From Anaerolineae bacterium (GTDB lineage: Bacteria > Chloroflexota > Anaerolineae > JAADDB01): a DNA stretch of 40,972 bases. Of this stretch, positions 25,762 to 34,429 are shown piece by piece (the first letter of the stretch is position 1; every line of letters starts with the position of its first letter). The notes under the pieces were generated by a model. The model worked only from the letters and a program-made list of their open reading frames with translations, had not been told where the DNA came from and made no database searches. The DNA lies in NCBI GenBank assembly GCA_015486895.1, contig WFQT01000188.1, forward strand, positions 1 to 40,972, read 5' to 3'. A program made the translations under genes and the position numbers.

Positions 25762-26892
25762 GTGGAAAAACAGAATGACTCGGCAAAAAAAGAAATTGAT
25801 GAACGCAATACTGCAGCGGACGGAGAACAGGAAAGGGAAGCGAGTGGGGAAATGCCCGAACAGCAACCGGAAGCGGTCGGGAAAAGTTCTGCAGACGGAT
25901 TGACTCAACCGGCCGACGAAGAGACAATAGCTTCGGGCGAAGAAGAATTCGACGCTTTGCTCACGACACCACCACAAATTTCCCCTGAGTGGGGGAAAAT
26001 AGTACGTTCGTTGCTGCTATTTTGGGCTAACGGCGCTCTTTTGGCTATTGTCACGGTCTATTTGTTAGAACAATATGCATCGCGACCTTTTGCCATCCAC
26101 ATTAATTATTCCATCTTAGCGTTAGAGGTTATTTCTGTTCTCGTTCTTGGCTTTATGGTGGGTAGCGCTTGGGGCGGCCCCGGAAGGTTCTCTTTGCTGG
26201 GACTATTCTTGGGATCGATGGTTACTATTCCGGTGGTAAGCTACCTCTTTTTGTTGACGCTGTCACAATTTAAGCATTTGTACGTTTCCGGTCAGGAAGA
26301 CTTAAGCTACATCGTTATTGTCGCAATCTGGATAGTTGTTTTTGGCCTAATTGGCGCTTTGTGGTTGCCGGTAAAGTCACGACGCAGTGCGTTGTTGGCG
26401 CTCCTTCTCATCTTCTTGGCGGCTCTAACCGTCGGTTGGTTTTTCTCTCGAGGTGATTTACAGTTTGCAGCGACAAAGTATCGTATGCTAGACCGAAACG
26501 TACCGGTTCCCTATGCAAATATTTCCTGGACTCCATCGGTGCCCACTCCAACATCGACACCGACCTTCACACCAACGGCTACATGGACACCATCACCTCC
26601 CGTCACAACAATTCCTGCTACCAAATCCGTTTCGCCAAAGGCGGTATTACCTGCGGCCCCGGTTATTATCCAGGTCGGTGGGCACGTGCGGATTGTCAAT
26701 ACTGGCGGCAAGCGGTTGCGCATCAGGGAGAAGCCGAGCACAAGTGCGAAGATATTGTTAGCGGTGGAAGAGGGAAAAACGTTACTCGTTTCCGGTGGGC
26801 CTGTGAATGCTGATGGTTATACCTGGTGGCAAGTGAAACAAGGTTCCATCGTTGGTTGGGCCGCCCAAGACTGGCTCAAGCCGGTGCGATAA
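25762..26892 (+). CDS. Five-helix membrane protein with C-terminal SH3b domain
   Basis: The likely start is GTG at 25762, 7 nt after GGAG. The first 75 residues are acidic and charged and should be cytoplasmic. Five hydrophobic helices follow at about 81-104, 112-137, 141-169, 181-203 and 207-230. A Thr-Pro linker (about 254-280) leads to an SH3b domain at 311-376 with RLRIREKPS, YTWWQVK and VGWAAQDWL. With five helices and a cytoplasmic N-terminus, the SH3b domain faces outward and could bind cell-wall material. It sits between kinase genes in the same direction. A decayed copy lies at 36609-37089, showing that this gene once existed twice in the locus. Confidence 0.85.
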   Translation: MEKQNDSAKKEIDERNTAADGEQEREASGEMPEQQPEAVGKSSADGLTQPADEETIASGEEEFDALLTTPPQISPEWGKIVRSLLLFWANGALLAIVTVYLLEQYASRPFAIHINYSILALEVISVLVLGFMVGSAWGGPGRFSLLGLFLGSMVTIPVVSYLFLLTLSQFKHLYVSGQEDLSYIVIVAIWIVVFGLIGALWLPVKSRRSALLALLLIFLAALTVGWFFSRGDLQFAATKYRMLDRNVPVPYANISWTPSVPTPTSTPTFTPTATWTPSPPVTTIPATKSVSPKAVLPAAPVIIQVGGHVRIVNTGGKRLRIREKPSTSAKILLAVEEGKTLLVSGGPVNADGYTWWQVKQGSIVGWAAQDWLKPVR

Positions 26893-26943
26893 TCAGACCA
26901 GGATCACAGACAGAGATACAAGCAATTTGAGCGGGGAGCGAAG

Positions 26944-28971
26944 GTGGCAGAGCTTATTGGTAAGACATTAGGACAATATCAGATTGTCGAGGAGGTCGAC
27001 CGTGGAGGAATGGCGGTAGTATACCGGGCCTATCAACCTTCGCTGCACCGCTATGTGGCTATCAAGGTGTTACCACCGCAATTGACCCTTGACACGACCT
27101 TTGTGCAGCGCTTTTTGCGAGAAGCGCGTGCCGCTGCCCAACTGGAGCATCCCAATATCGTTACCATCTACGACGTGGGCGAGCAAGAGGGTATCTATTA
27201 CATTGTTATGCCGGAGTTGAAGGGCGAATCGTTGCGCCGTTTGATCCGGCGTGAGGGAAAGTTGCCGTTAGCGCGTGTGGTTCACATTGTGAGCCAGATC
27301 GCGTCGGCGCTGGACTATGCCCACGCACACGGATTTGTGCATCGAGACATCAAGCCAGGGAATATCATTGTGGATGGGGATGACCATGCCACACTGACGG
27401 ACTTTGGGATCGTCAAGGCGGCGGAGGGTGCCCAACTGACTCGGTCTATGATGATGATAGGCACGCCGGAGTACATGTCGCCGGAGCAAGCCAAAGGAGA
27501 AAGGGTAGGGCCGGCGACGGATGTCTACTCACTGGGGATAACGACGTATGAGATGTTGGCGGGGAGAGTGCCATTCAAAGCGGATAGCGCGCCGGCACTC
27601 TTGCACAAGCAAGTATATGAGCGGCCGAGACCGGTTGGTGTTTATGCTACGGATTTGCCGTCGGGTGTAGCTGGGGTGTTGAGCAAAGCGTTGGCCAAGG
27701 ATCCGGTGCAGCGTTTCGAGAGCACGGGGGAGTTTGCGGAGGCGTTGCAGGATGCAGCGGCGGGCAAGCCATTTCATTGGGAGGAAGCGGAAGCGTCGAC
27801 GGTCGTCTACTCGCAGGAGACCCGTGGAGAGGATTTGAGAAAGTCGGGAGAGCGCATATCTCCGGTGCGGACGCTGACGGAGGCCGCCCGCCAATTAGAG
27901 GAAGCTGGCAATGTGGAAGGAGCACTGACCACCTATCGCCAGGCCCTGGAATTAGCCCGATCCGACCCGGCGCTGGCCTCCCTGGAGCGGAAGATTGCCC
28001 TCACCGTGCAGGATCTGGCGGAGCGGCAAGAGAGGGCAGAGGAAACGGTTCCTGTGCCGTCCCCCGCGCTTCCCAGGACGACTGCGGTTGAACATGCGGC
28101 GCGAACAGGTAGCGAAAGCCAGCGCAGGCAATTTGCTATAGTACTATTGGTATTCGTGAGCTTGTTGATCGTTAGCCTTGTGGGCGCACTGGCTGCGTTC
28201 GGTGTTATCTTACCACGAAGAAGTGCTCTCTTGCCTTCCCCCACTGTTGGAACGACTGAAACGGCGACAGTGCGTGCCTTCAGGGAATTGGCAACTATCC
28301 CAGCAAAGGTAGGGAGGCTTCCAATGACTACACCTACGCCGACTGTAACGCCGACCGCAACGGCGACAACGACACCAACTTTTACGCCTGTTCCTCCCAC
28401 AGCAACCGATACGCCTGTGCCACCGACGACAACTCCGACCTCAAGATGCCGGTTGGCTGTCGCCCGGCAATTTGCTGCTATTTGGGATTGGGACAAACTT
28501 GGCTGTGCGCTCGCTAAGACGGAGATCACGTGGTCAGCGTGGGAAGCTTTTGAGAGGGGATATATGTTTTGGCGCAGCGACATAGATAGGGTCTATGTTC
28601 TATACTCGGGAGCGAGTGACAACAAAACAGCCGGCCAATGGATGAAGTCTTCCCCTGATTGGGTGTGGCAGGGAGATAACCCAAATGGAATCGGACTTTC
28701 ACCTCCACCGGGGTTGCATGAACCAAAGCGAGGGTTTGGCTGGCTCTGGCGAACGCATTTGGGTGGACCAAATAGCAAGATAGGTTGGGCGCTGGCAGAA
28801 GAGCGAGGATTCTGTGCCGAGATACAGTCTTTCGAGCATGGTTTCCTTCTGCGGGGGGGAACTATACGTTCCTGTATTGACGAGAAAATCAATGAGCCAA
28901 GGACAACACACCCTGCCTTTACCTACATTTTGTTGACCGTGTATGGGGATGGGGAATGGCATCTACATTGA
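26944..28971 (+). CDS. Transmembrane Ser/Thr kinase with extracellular GFGxxW-type domain
   Basis: The start is GTG at 26944, with GGGGAGCGAAG just upstream. The kinase domain has K41, HRDIKPGN (D135), DFG (D153) and SPEQ. Its glycine loop reads VDRGGMAVVY, with Asp in place of the first Gly found in its neighbour at 29152. A short helical, TPR-like stretch (ARQLEEAGNVEGALTTYRQA) follows the kinase. One membrane helix lies at about 397-424, then a Thr-Pro linker, then a 170-residue exported domain with FERGYMFWRSD, PPPGLHEPKRGFGWLWR and FEHGFLLRGG. Two FExG-type half-repeats suggest an LGFP-like or similar envelope-binding fold common in Chloroflexota secreted proteins; that family link is tentative. 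The kinase half is visibly more G/C rich than neighbouring genes. Confidence 0.92.
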   Translation: MAELIGKTLGQYQIVEEVDRGGMAVVYRAYQPSLHRYVAIKVLPPQLTLDTTFVQRFLREARAAAQLEHPNIVTIYDVGEQEGIYYIVMPELKGESLRRLIRREGKLPLARVVHIVSQIASALDYAHAHGFVHRDIKPGNIIVDGDDHATLTDFGIVKAAEGAQLTRSMMMIGTPEYMSPEQAKGERVGPATDVYSLGITTYEMLAGRVPFKADSAPALLHKQVYERPRPVGVYATDLPSGVAGVLSKALAKDPVQRFESTGEFAEALQDAAAGKPFHWEEAEASTVVYSQETRGEDLRKSGERISPVRTLTEAARQLEEAGNVEGALTTYRQALELARSDPALASLERKIALTVQDLAERQERAEETVPVPSPALPRTTAVEHAARTGSESQRRQFAIVLLVFVSLLIVSLVGALAAFGVILPRRSALLPSPTVGTTETATVRAFRELATIPAKVGRLPMTTPTPTVTPTATATTTPTFTPVPPTATDTPVPPTTTPTSRCRLAVARQFAAIWDWDKLGCALAKTEITWSAWEAFERGYMFWRSDIDRVYVLYSGASDNKTAGQWMKSSPDWVWQGDNPNGIGLSPPPGLHEPKRGFGWLWRTHLGGPNSKIGWALAEERGFCAEIQSFEHGFLLRGGTIRSCIDEKINEPRTTHPAFTYILLTVYGDGEWHLH

Positions 28972-29151
28972 ATTTGGTAACCGTCATGGCTTTACCACCC
29001 GTCTTGTATAAGGCTATTTCATCTTATATAGAACGACTAACTTCATCTGTTTTAGATTTGCCCCTGGGTTGCGGAACAAGCATTGCAGTGGATAAATGTT
29101 GGCTTTTGTAAAAACGGATTTTGTCTCGGTATTCCTGCCAAGGAGGGAAAC

Positions 29152-30711
29152 GTGCGTGATGATACTACCCTGAGGATAGAAGTAGCTGGATACCAGATTT
29201 TGGAAGAAATCGGCCGCGGTGGCATGGCGGTTGTCTATAAAGCGCTACAAGTAAGCTTGGGACGCGAGGTTGTGCTAAAAGTATTGTTGCCAAATCTTGC
29301 TGCCGATGAGGAATTGGTACAGCGTTTCCAGCGAGAAGCAAAAGCTGCTGCCGCGCTTAAGCACCCTAATATCGTTACGATTTACGATGTGGGGCATGAC
29401 GAAGATTACTACTACATTGCCATGGAATACATCAAAGGTTATTCTTTACAATCCTATTTGCAACGCCAGGAGAAGCTTGATTCAGGGGAGGCTTTGCACA
29501 TTTTGCGCGACATCGCCTTTGCTTTGGACTACGCACACGATCATGGCTTTGTGCACCGCGATGTCAAGCCAAGTAACGTTCTGATAGAGGCAGAGACAGG
29601 TCGTGCTGTTTTGACAGATTTCGGTGTGGTAAAAGCTATCAGCGATGCAACACGACGTCTAACGCACACGGGCGCATTCATTGGCACCGTTCATTATGCT
29701 GCGCCGGAGCAGATACAGGGACATGAAATTGACCAGCGCGCTGATCTTTACGCTTTGGGCGTCATGGCATATGAGATGTTAAGTGGGCATTTGCCCTTCG
29801 AGGGCAATACGTTAACTGTTATGCATGCCCAGGTTTATGAGCAACCTCCCCACGCTACGGAATATAATCCTGAGCTATCACCTCAAACGGATAGCATCTT
29901 GCAGCGCTCCTTGGCTAAAGCCCCCGGGGATCGTTTTGAAAGTGCAGCAGCCTTTGTGGAAGCGCTACAGAACGCGTTTGCTCAACCTTTTTCCGCTCCT
30001 TCTGTTCCTAAGAAGAAATGGCCAAAAAGGAAATGGTCGTTGAGGGAGGCATTCGTTGCGGCTGCAGTGCTATTCGTGGGGACAGTAGTGGCCGCTTTAG
30101 CAGGTGGCCTGATTCCACTACGGCCCGCTTTGCCTACTGCTACGGTTCCGGTTGTCATCACTCAGCCACCTGGGAGCACGCGAACAATGACGCTGACACC
30201 AACATCGAAAGCCTCATCGACATCCCAGGCTGTGGTAGTGAATCCTTCTCCTTCGCCGAGCACTACACTCGCACCTACGGACACGGCGACACCTACACTT
30301 ACTCCTACGCCTACTCTGACGAATACACCGACGGCTACGGCTACGCCCCGTCCGGAAGCAGTGGTGCAGGCAGCCACCTTGAATGTGCGTTCTGGCCCTG
30401 GCACTTTGTACCCGGTGATCGGCAAAGTGCATCAGGGGCAGATTCTTTTGATCAAGGGCAAGAATTCGGATGAAACGTGGTGGCAGATATGGCTGGAAAG
30501 TGGAGCACTCGGTTGGGTCTACAAGAGCCTGGTGGCGTCGCGTGGCGCTATAGCTGTTGTTCCTGTTGTGCGGAATATCCCCACACCACCGCCGACGGCA
30601 ACTGCCACTCCGACGTCCGTGCCGCCGACCAATACGCCTGTTCCGGTGCCACCGCCAACGCCTTTGTCGCCTTTGCCAACGCCCGTGCCCACCTGGACGC
30701 CAAGGCCGTAA
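29152..30711 (+). CDS. Transmembrane Ser/Thr kinase with extracellular SH3b domain
   Basis: The start is GTG at 29152 with AGGAGGG at 29141-29147; an open frame extends upstream but has no ribosome binding site. The kinase has GRGGMAVVY, K43 (in VVLKVL), HRDVKPSN (D137), DFG (D156) and APEQ. One membrane helix lies at about 297-322. A Thr-Pro linker leads to an SH3b domain at about 405-465 with LNVRSGPGTLYPVIG, TWWQIW and LGWVYK, ending in a long Pro/Thr tail. This PASTA-like layout, with SH3b in place of PASTA, suggests sensing of cell-wall fragments. It is probably active. The gene is 54 bp upstream of the exported NHL protein, which may be its functional partner. Confidence 0.93.
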   Translation: MRDDTTLRIEVAGYQILEEIGRGGMAVVYKALQVSLGREVVLKVLLPNLAADEELVQRFQREAKAAAALKHPNIVTIYDVGHDEDYYYIAMEYIKGYSLQSYLQRQEKLDSGEALHILRDIAFALDYAHDHGFVHRDVKPSNVLIEAETGRAVLTDFGVVKAISDATRRLTHTGAFIGTVHYAAPEQIQGHEIDQRADLYALGVMAYEMLSGHLPFEGNTLTVMHAQVYEQPPHATEYNPELSPQTDSILQRSLAKAPGDRFESAAAFVEALQNAFAQPFSAPSVPKKKWPKRKWSLREAFVAAAVLFVGTVVAALAGGLIPLRPALPTATVPVVITQPPGSTRTMTLTPTSKASSTSQAVVVNPSPSPSTTLAPTDTATPTLTPTPTLTNTPTATATPRPEAVVQAATLNVRSGPGTLYPVIGKVHQGQILLIKGKNSDETWWQIWLESGALGWVYKSLVASRGAIAVVPVVRNIPTPPPTATATPTSVPPTNTPVPVPPPTPLSPLPTPVPTWTPRP

Positions 30712-30765
30712 GCCCATTCTTGCGTTTGTGTCTGGGGTGGGAAGTTGCGAAGGAGGAGATTCGAT

Positions 30766-33700
30766 ATGCCAAGACTGAACCGATGGTTCTTGATAGCACT
30801 GATGTTAGGCCTGTGGGTGACCGTTCTGTTTCATTGTGCCATGCCCGGGGAAGATCGAGCGGTGGCTGCGCCCGCTGTGCCAACGGGTGAGACAAGGTTG
30901 ACGTCCGATATGGGGACGCCGCTGCCTGGCCTCTTACCCCAATGGCCCGTCACGACAAATGGACGAGCACCTTTTATGCCGACGGCGGGGAAGATGCGTG
31001 GACAATCTACCGGCGCTCAGGTCAGCACGCCGTATCACTATTTTCTTTTTTCGATCGGCGCCCAGCCTCCGGTGGGGCAATTTGACTATCCCTGCGGCGT
31101 AGCCGTTGCTCCCGACGGCTCTATTTATGTGGTGGATAGCGGGAACAACCGCATCCAGCATTTCAGCGCCAACGGTACTTTCTTGGCTACATGGGGCTCC
31201 CTGGGTTCCAGCGATGGGAAGCTCGATCACCCTGCCGGAGTGGCTGTTGCTTCGGACGGCTCTGTCTACGTAGCCGATAGCGGGAACAACCGCATCCAGC
31301 ATTTCAGTGCCAATGGCGTGTTTTTGGGCGAATTCGGCTCGTATGGTTCCGGCGGCGGGCAATTAGAGCAGCCGGGTGGTATTGCCGTGGCTCCAAATGG
31401 GACGATCTATGTAGCAGACACTGGCAATCATCGCGTCCAGCATTTCAACGCTACCGGCGATTTCTTGGAGACATGGGGATATTATGGCTCCGGCAATGGG
31501 CAGTTCAATCATCCTGAGGGTATTGCTGCTGCTCCCGACGGCACTATTTACGTCGCAGACACTGACAACCACCGCGTTCAACGTTTCAGCGCCACAGGGA
31601 GCTTCTTGGGAAAATGGGGTGCCCGTGGTGCCAGCGATGGACAGTTCAACCACCCTCGGGATGTTACTGTGGCGCTCAACGGCAGCATTTACGTGGCAGA
31701 CAGTGATAACTTTCGAGTTCAACGCTTTAGTGCTGCCGGGGCTTTCTTAGGAAAGTGGGGATCTCGCGGCTCCGGCAATGGGCAATTTAGCCACCCACGT
31801 GGCATTGCTGCGGGGCCCGATGGCACAGTCTACGTGGCGGATAGTGATAATCACCGCATCCAGCGTTTCAGTGCTGTTGGAGCTTTCTTAGGAGAATGGG
31901 GGTATCAGAGTGCTGACGGTGGGCAGTTTGATCACCCGCGTGGGGTGGCCGTGGCACCCGATGGCACATTCTATGTGGCGGATACTTACAATCATCGTGT
32001 CCAGCATTTCAGCGTCAGCGGGGCTTTTCTGGGGATGTGGGGAAGTGGCGGTTCCAGCATTGGACAGTTAGACCACCCGCGCGGAGTTGCTGTAGCTCCC
32101 GATGGCACGGTATATGTGACGGATACCTACAACCACCGCATCCAACGTTTCAGCGCTACCGGGGTCTTCTTGGGAAAGTGGGGCTCTCATGGCTCCGGCA
32201 ATGGGCAGTTCAACTTGCCATTCGGTGTTGCAGTAGCTCCTGATGGCACAGTTTATGTGGCTGATACTTACAATCACAGCATCCAGCATTTCAACGCTAC
32301 AGGGGTCTTTTTAGGGAAGTGGGGATCCCGTGGTTCTGGCGCTGGACAGTTTGCCTATCCGGATGGTGTTGCTGTGGCGCCCGACGGCACAGTTTACGTG
32401 GCGGATACTAACAATAACCGCATCCAGCGTTTTAGCGCTACGGGGGCCTTCCTGGGGGAATGGGGATACTTTGGGATTGGTGATGGACAGTTTAATTATC
32501 CGGTTGGCATTGCTGGAGCTCCTGACGGCACAGTTTACGTGCTGGATACAAACAACCATCGGATCCAGCATTTCAGTGCCATCGGGCAGTTTCTTGGAAA
32601 ATGGGGCGCCGAAGGCGCTGGCGATAGGCAATTCTACTATCCAGATGGCGTTGCTGTAGCCCCCGATGGTAAACTCTACGTGGCGGATAGTGGGAACGAT
32701 CGCATTCAGGTTTTCGGTACAGCCTATCCCAATACCTGGCGCGGTGCATATTTCGCCAACCGCTGGCTTACCGGTGCGCCTGCTTTGATCCAACAAACGT
32801 CCGCCCTTGACTTCGACTGGGGATTTAATTCTCCGGGACATAGCGTGCCCACCAATGATTTCTCGGCGCGCTGGCAGCGCTATGTTTGGTTCGATAGTGG
32901 CACTTATCGCTTTGATATTAGCGTGGATGATGGGGCACGTGTTTGGGTAGATGATAATCTGATCATTGAATCGTGGCGAGATCCTCAAGTTGCTAACTTT
33001 TCTGCGACGGTGCACCTGCTGGCCGGTTACCATCGCATGCGCGTGGAATACTACGAAAGGTCCGGGGGGGCGCATTTCAGATTGACCTGGTCTGTGTTGG
33101 AGACGCCGACAGCGACACCCACGTCTACGTTGACGCCGACCCGCACACTGACGCCCGTTTGTGACTCTTACGAACCCAACGACACACCTGGTGATGCTTG
33201 GGGGCCATTACATTTCGGACAGACATATAGTGCCAAATTCTGTCGTGGTGATAATGACGATTTTTATTTCTTCAACGTGTCGCAGGTCTCTCCAATTAGA
33301 GTGCTTTTGCAGTTGCCGAGCAGTTTGGTGGGACACGTTGGCATGATATTGTACGACAGTGACTTTGATATAATTTGTCAAGCATTGCCGGTGAACGCAC
33401 AGGATTTTTGGCAAACATGTGATATTGGGAGGGTAGGGCGTTATCTGCTGCGGTTGTATCCGGAGACGGGGTATCACGACAATATCCAAACGTATGTGTT
33501 TCAGGTGGATCATGCCTCTCCTTCGCCTACTCCCACACCCACATTTACACCGACGCCGACAGCGACAGCAACGCCCACGGCGACGCCTACGCCCACGGCC
33601 ACGCCTGTTCTGCAGTTCGTTCCCTGGTTGCCGTATCATTACTTCGTCTGCGATGGTTATGAGCCAAACAATAACAGATATAAGAATCCTTGGGGGCCGC

Positions 33701-34011
33701 TCCACTCGGGGTGGCCGTACCGGGCTAAACTGTGTAAGGGCGATGAGGATAACTACTACTTTGACACGACAAGAGCGGAGGATGTGCAAATTCGTTTGCA
33801 ATTGTCAAGTCGTTTGATCGGTCATACTTCCATCTGGCTTTATGCACAGAGTGACTTGAGCAAGACCATTTGTGGAACAGGACCGGTCAAAGCGATAGAT
33901 TACAATGAGACCTGTCATGTTGCCCATGCCGGACGTTACGTCGTGCGCCTTTATACTGACGGCGTTGGAGACAATGTGCATTCGTATACTTTGCGGGCCG
34001 TTTACCGATGA
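30766..34011 (+). CDS. Exported NHL-repeat, PA14 and PPC-like protein
   Basis: The ATG at 30766 follows AAGGAGG at 30750-30756. A signal peptide occupies about residues 1-33. Twelve NHL repeats of 47 residues lie at about 105-668, with consensus HPxGVAVAPDGTVYVADT and NHRIQxFSATGxFLGKWG; this predicts one or two beta-propellers. A PA14-like domain follows (about 655-775; FDISVDDGARVWVDDNLI), then Thr-Pro linkers and two PPC-like beta domains (about 799-915 and 949-1081; CDSYEPNDTPGDAWGPL, YEPNNNRYKNPWGPL). PA14 and NHL domains commonly bind glycans or proteins. The C-terminal PPC-like module closely matches the one at the end of the 37413 protein. It is likely a cell-surface or secreted binding protein; its ligand is unknown. 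Confidence 0.92.
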   Translation: MPRLNRWFLIALMLGLWVTVLFHCAMPGEDRAVAAPAVPTGETRLTSDMGTPLPGLLPQWPVTTNGRAPFMPTAGKMRGQSTGAQVSTPYHYFLFSIGAQPPVGQFDYPCGVAVAPDGSIYVVDSGNNRIQHFSANGTFLATWGSLGSSDGKLDHPAGVAVASDGSVYVADSGNNRIQHFSANGVFLGEFGSYGSGGGQLEQPGGIAVAPNGTIYVADTGNHRVQHFNATGDFLETWGYYGSGNGQFNHPEGIAAAPDGTIYVADTDNHRVQRFSATGSFLGKWGARGASDGQFNHPRDVTVALNGSIYVADSDNFRVQRFSAAGAFLGKWGSRGSGNGQFSHPRGIAAGPDGTVYVADSDNHRIQRFSAVGAFLGEWGYQSADGGQFDHPRGVAVAPDGTFYVADTYNHRVQHFSVSGAFLGMWGSGGSSIGQLDHPRGVAVAPDGTVYVTDTYNHRIQRFSATGVFLGKWGSHGSGNGQFNLPFGVAVAPDGTVYVADTYNHSIQHFNATGVFLGKWGSRGSGAGQFAYPDGVAVAPDGTVYVADTNNNRIQRFSATGAFLGEWGYFGIGDGQFNYPVGIAGAPDGTVYVLDTNNHRIQHFSAIGQFLGKWGAEGAGDRQFYYPDGVAVAPDGKLYVADSGNDRIQVFGTAYPNTWRGAYFANRWLTGAPALIQQTSALDFDWGFNSPGHSVPTNDFSARWQRYVWFDSGTYRFDISVDDGARVWVDDNLIIESWRDPQVANFSATVHLLAGYHRMRVEYYERSGGAHFRLTWSVLETPTATPTSTLTPTRTLTPVCDSYEPNDTPGDAWGPLHFGQTYSAKFCRGDNDDFYFFNVSQVSPIRVLLQLPSSLVGHVGMILYDSDFDIICQALPVNAQDFWQTCDIGRVGRYLLRLYPETGYHDNIQTYVFQVDHASPSPTPTPTFTPTPTATATPTATPTPTATPVLQFVPWLPYHYFVCDGYEPNNNRYKNPWGPLHSGWPYRAKLCKGDEDNYYFDTTRAEDVQIRLQLSSRLIGHTSIWLYAQSDLSKTICGTGPVKAIDYNETCHVAHAGRYVVRLYTDGVGDNVHSYTLRAVYR
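31078..32718 (+). repeat. Twelve tandem 141-bp NHL repeats
   Basis: Repeat starts (Gln codon of GQF/QL) fall at 31078, then every 141 bp to 32629, with no insertion or deletion. The last repeat is truncated. Strong similarity between units and strict length suggest recent expansion or ongoing homogenisation. Confidence 0.88.
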
Positions 34012-34098
34012 TGTCGTTTTGCCGCAAATGGATAATCGATTTAACCCATAAACGAATTAAGGCGTGGGGCGTACAGCGAGAAATAGAAGGGGAGAGGC

Positions 34099-34428
34099 AT
34101 GAGGGACAAAAGCTTGATTGGCCAGACGCTGGATCGCTACCGCATCACAGAGATGCTCGGCAAAGGGGGGATGGCGGTAGTCTACAAAGCACATGACGAG
34201 CACCTGGATCGTGATGTCGCCATCAAACTCATCCGCAGCACTGCTTTCCCACCGGAGCAGTTGGATAATGTCCTGAAACGCTTCAAGCGTGAGACAAAAG
34301 CGCTGGCTAAGCTGTTCCATCCAAATATCGTCAGGGTATACGATTACGGCGAGAATCGGAGTGCACCCTTTTCCATGGTACTGCTAGAATTCTGTTGCGC
34401 CAATCAATGTTCTGTCATGAGGGGATAG
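34099..34428 (+). pseudogene. Truncated Ser/Thr kinase, N-lobe only
   Basis: The ATG at 34099 has AGGGGAGAGG upstream. The 109-residue product matches a kinase N-lobe: GKGGMAVVYKA, DVAIKL (K43), a helix with FKRETKALAKL, and HPNIVRVYDYGEN. It then reaches the hinge (SMVLLEF) and changes abruptly to CCANQCSVMRG and a stop. The catalytic loop, DFG and C-lobe are absent, so it cannot be a kinase. The next full kinase starts 1 nt after this stop. It looks like the remnant of a kinase whose C-lobe was deleted, perhaps by recombination with the neighbouring kinase. Because start, ribosome binding site and codons are intact, a produced N-lobe decoy cannot be excluded. Confidence 0.75.
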
Positions 34429-34429
34429 G

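Noticed and set aside
25601-25903. 100-codon plus-strand open frame overlapping the start of the SH3b membrane gene
   Set aside because: It overlaps the real gene in another frame, is Lys/Arg-rich low-complexity at its end, and has no ribosome binding site.
27933-28583. 216-codon minus-strand open frame opposite the kinase at 26944
   Set aside because: It is an artefact of G/C-rich codons and the Thr-Pro linker, which reads as a Val/Gly repeat on the other strand.
32311-33075. Long minus-strand open frame opposite the NHL and PA14 coding sequence
   Set aside because: It mirrors the codon pattern of the repeats, lacks a ribosome binding site and has no recognisable domain; the plus-strand gene explains the openness.
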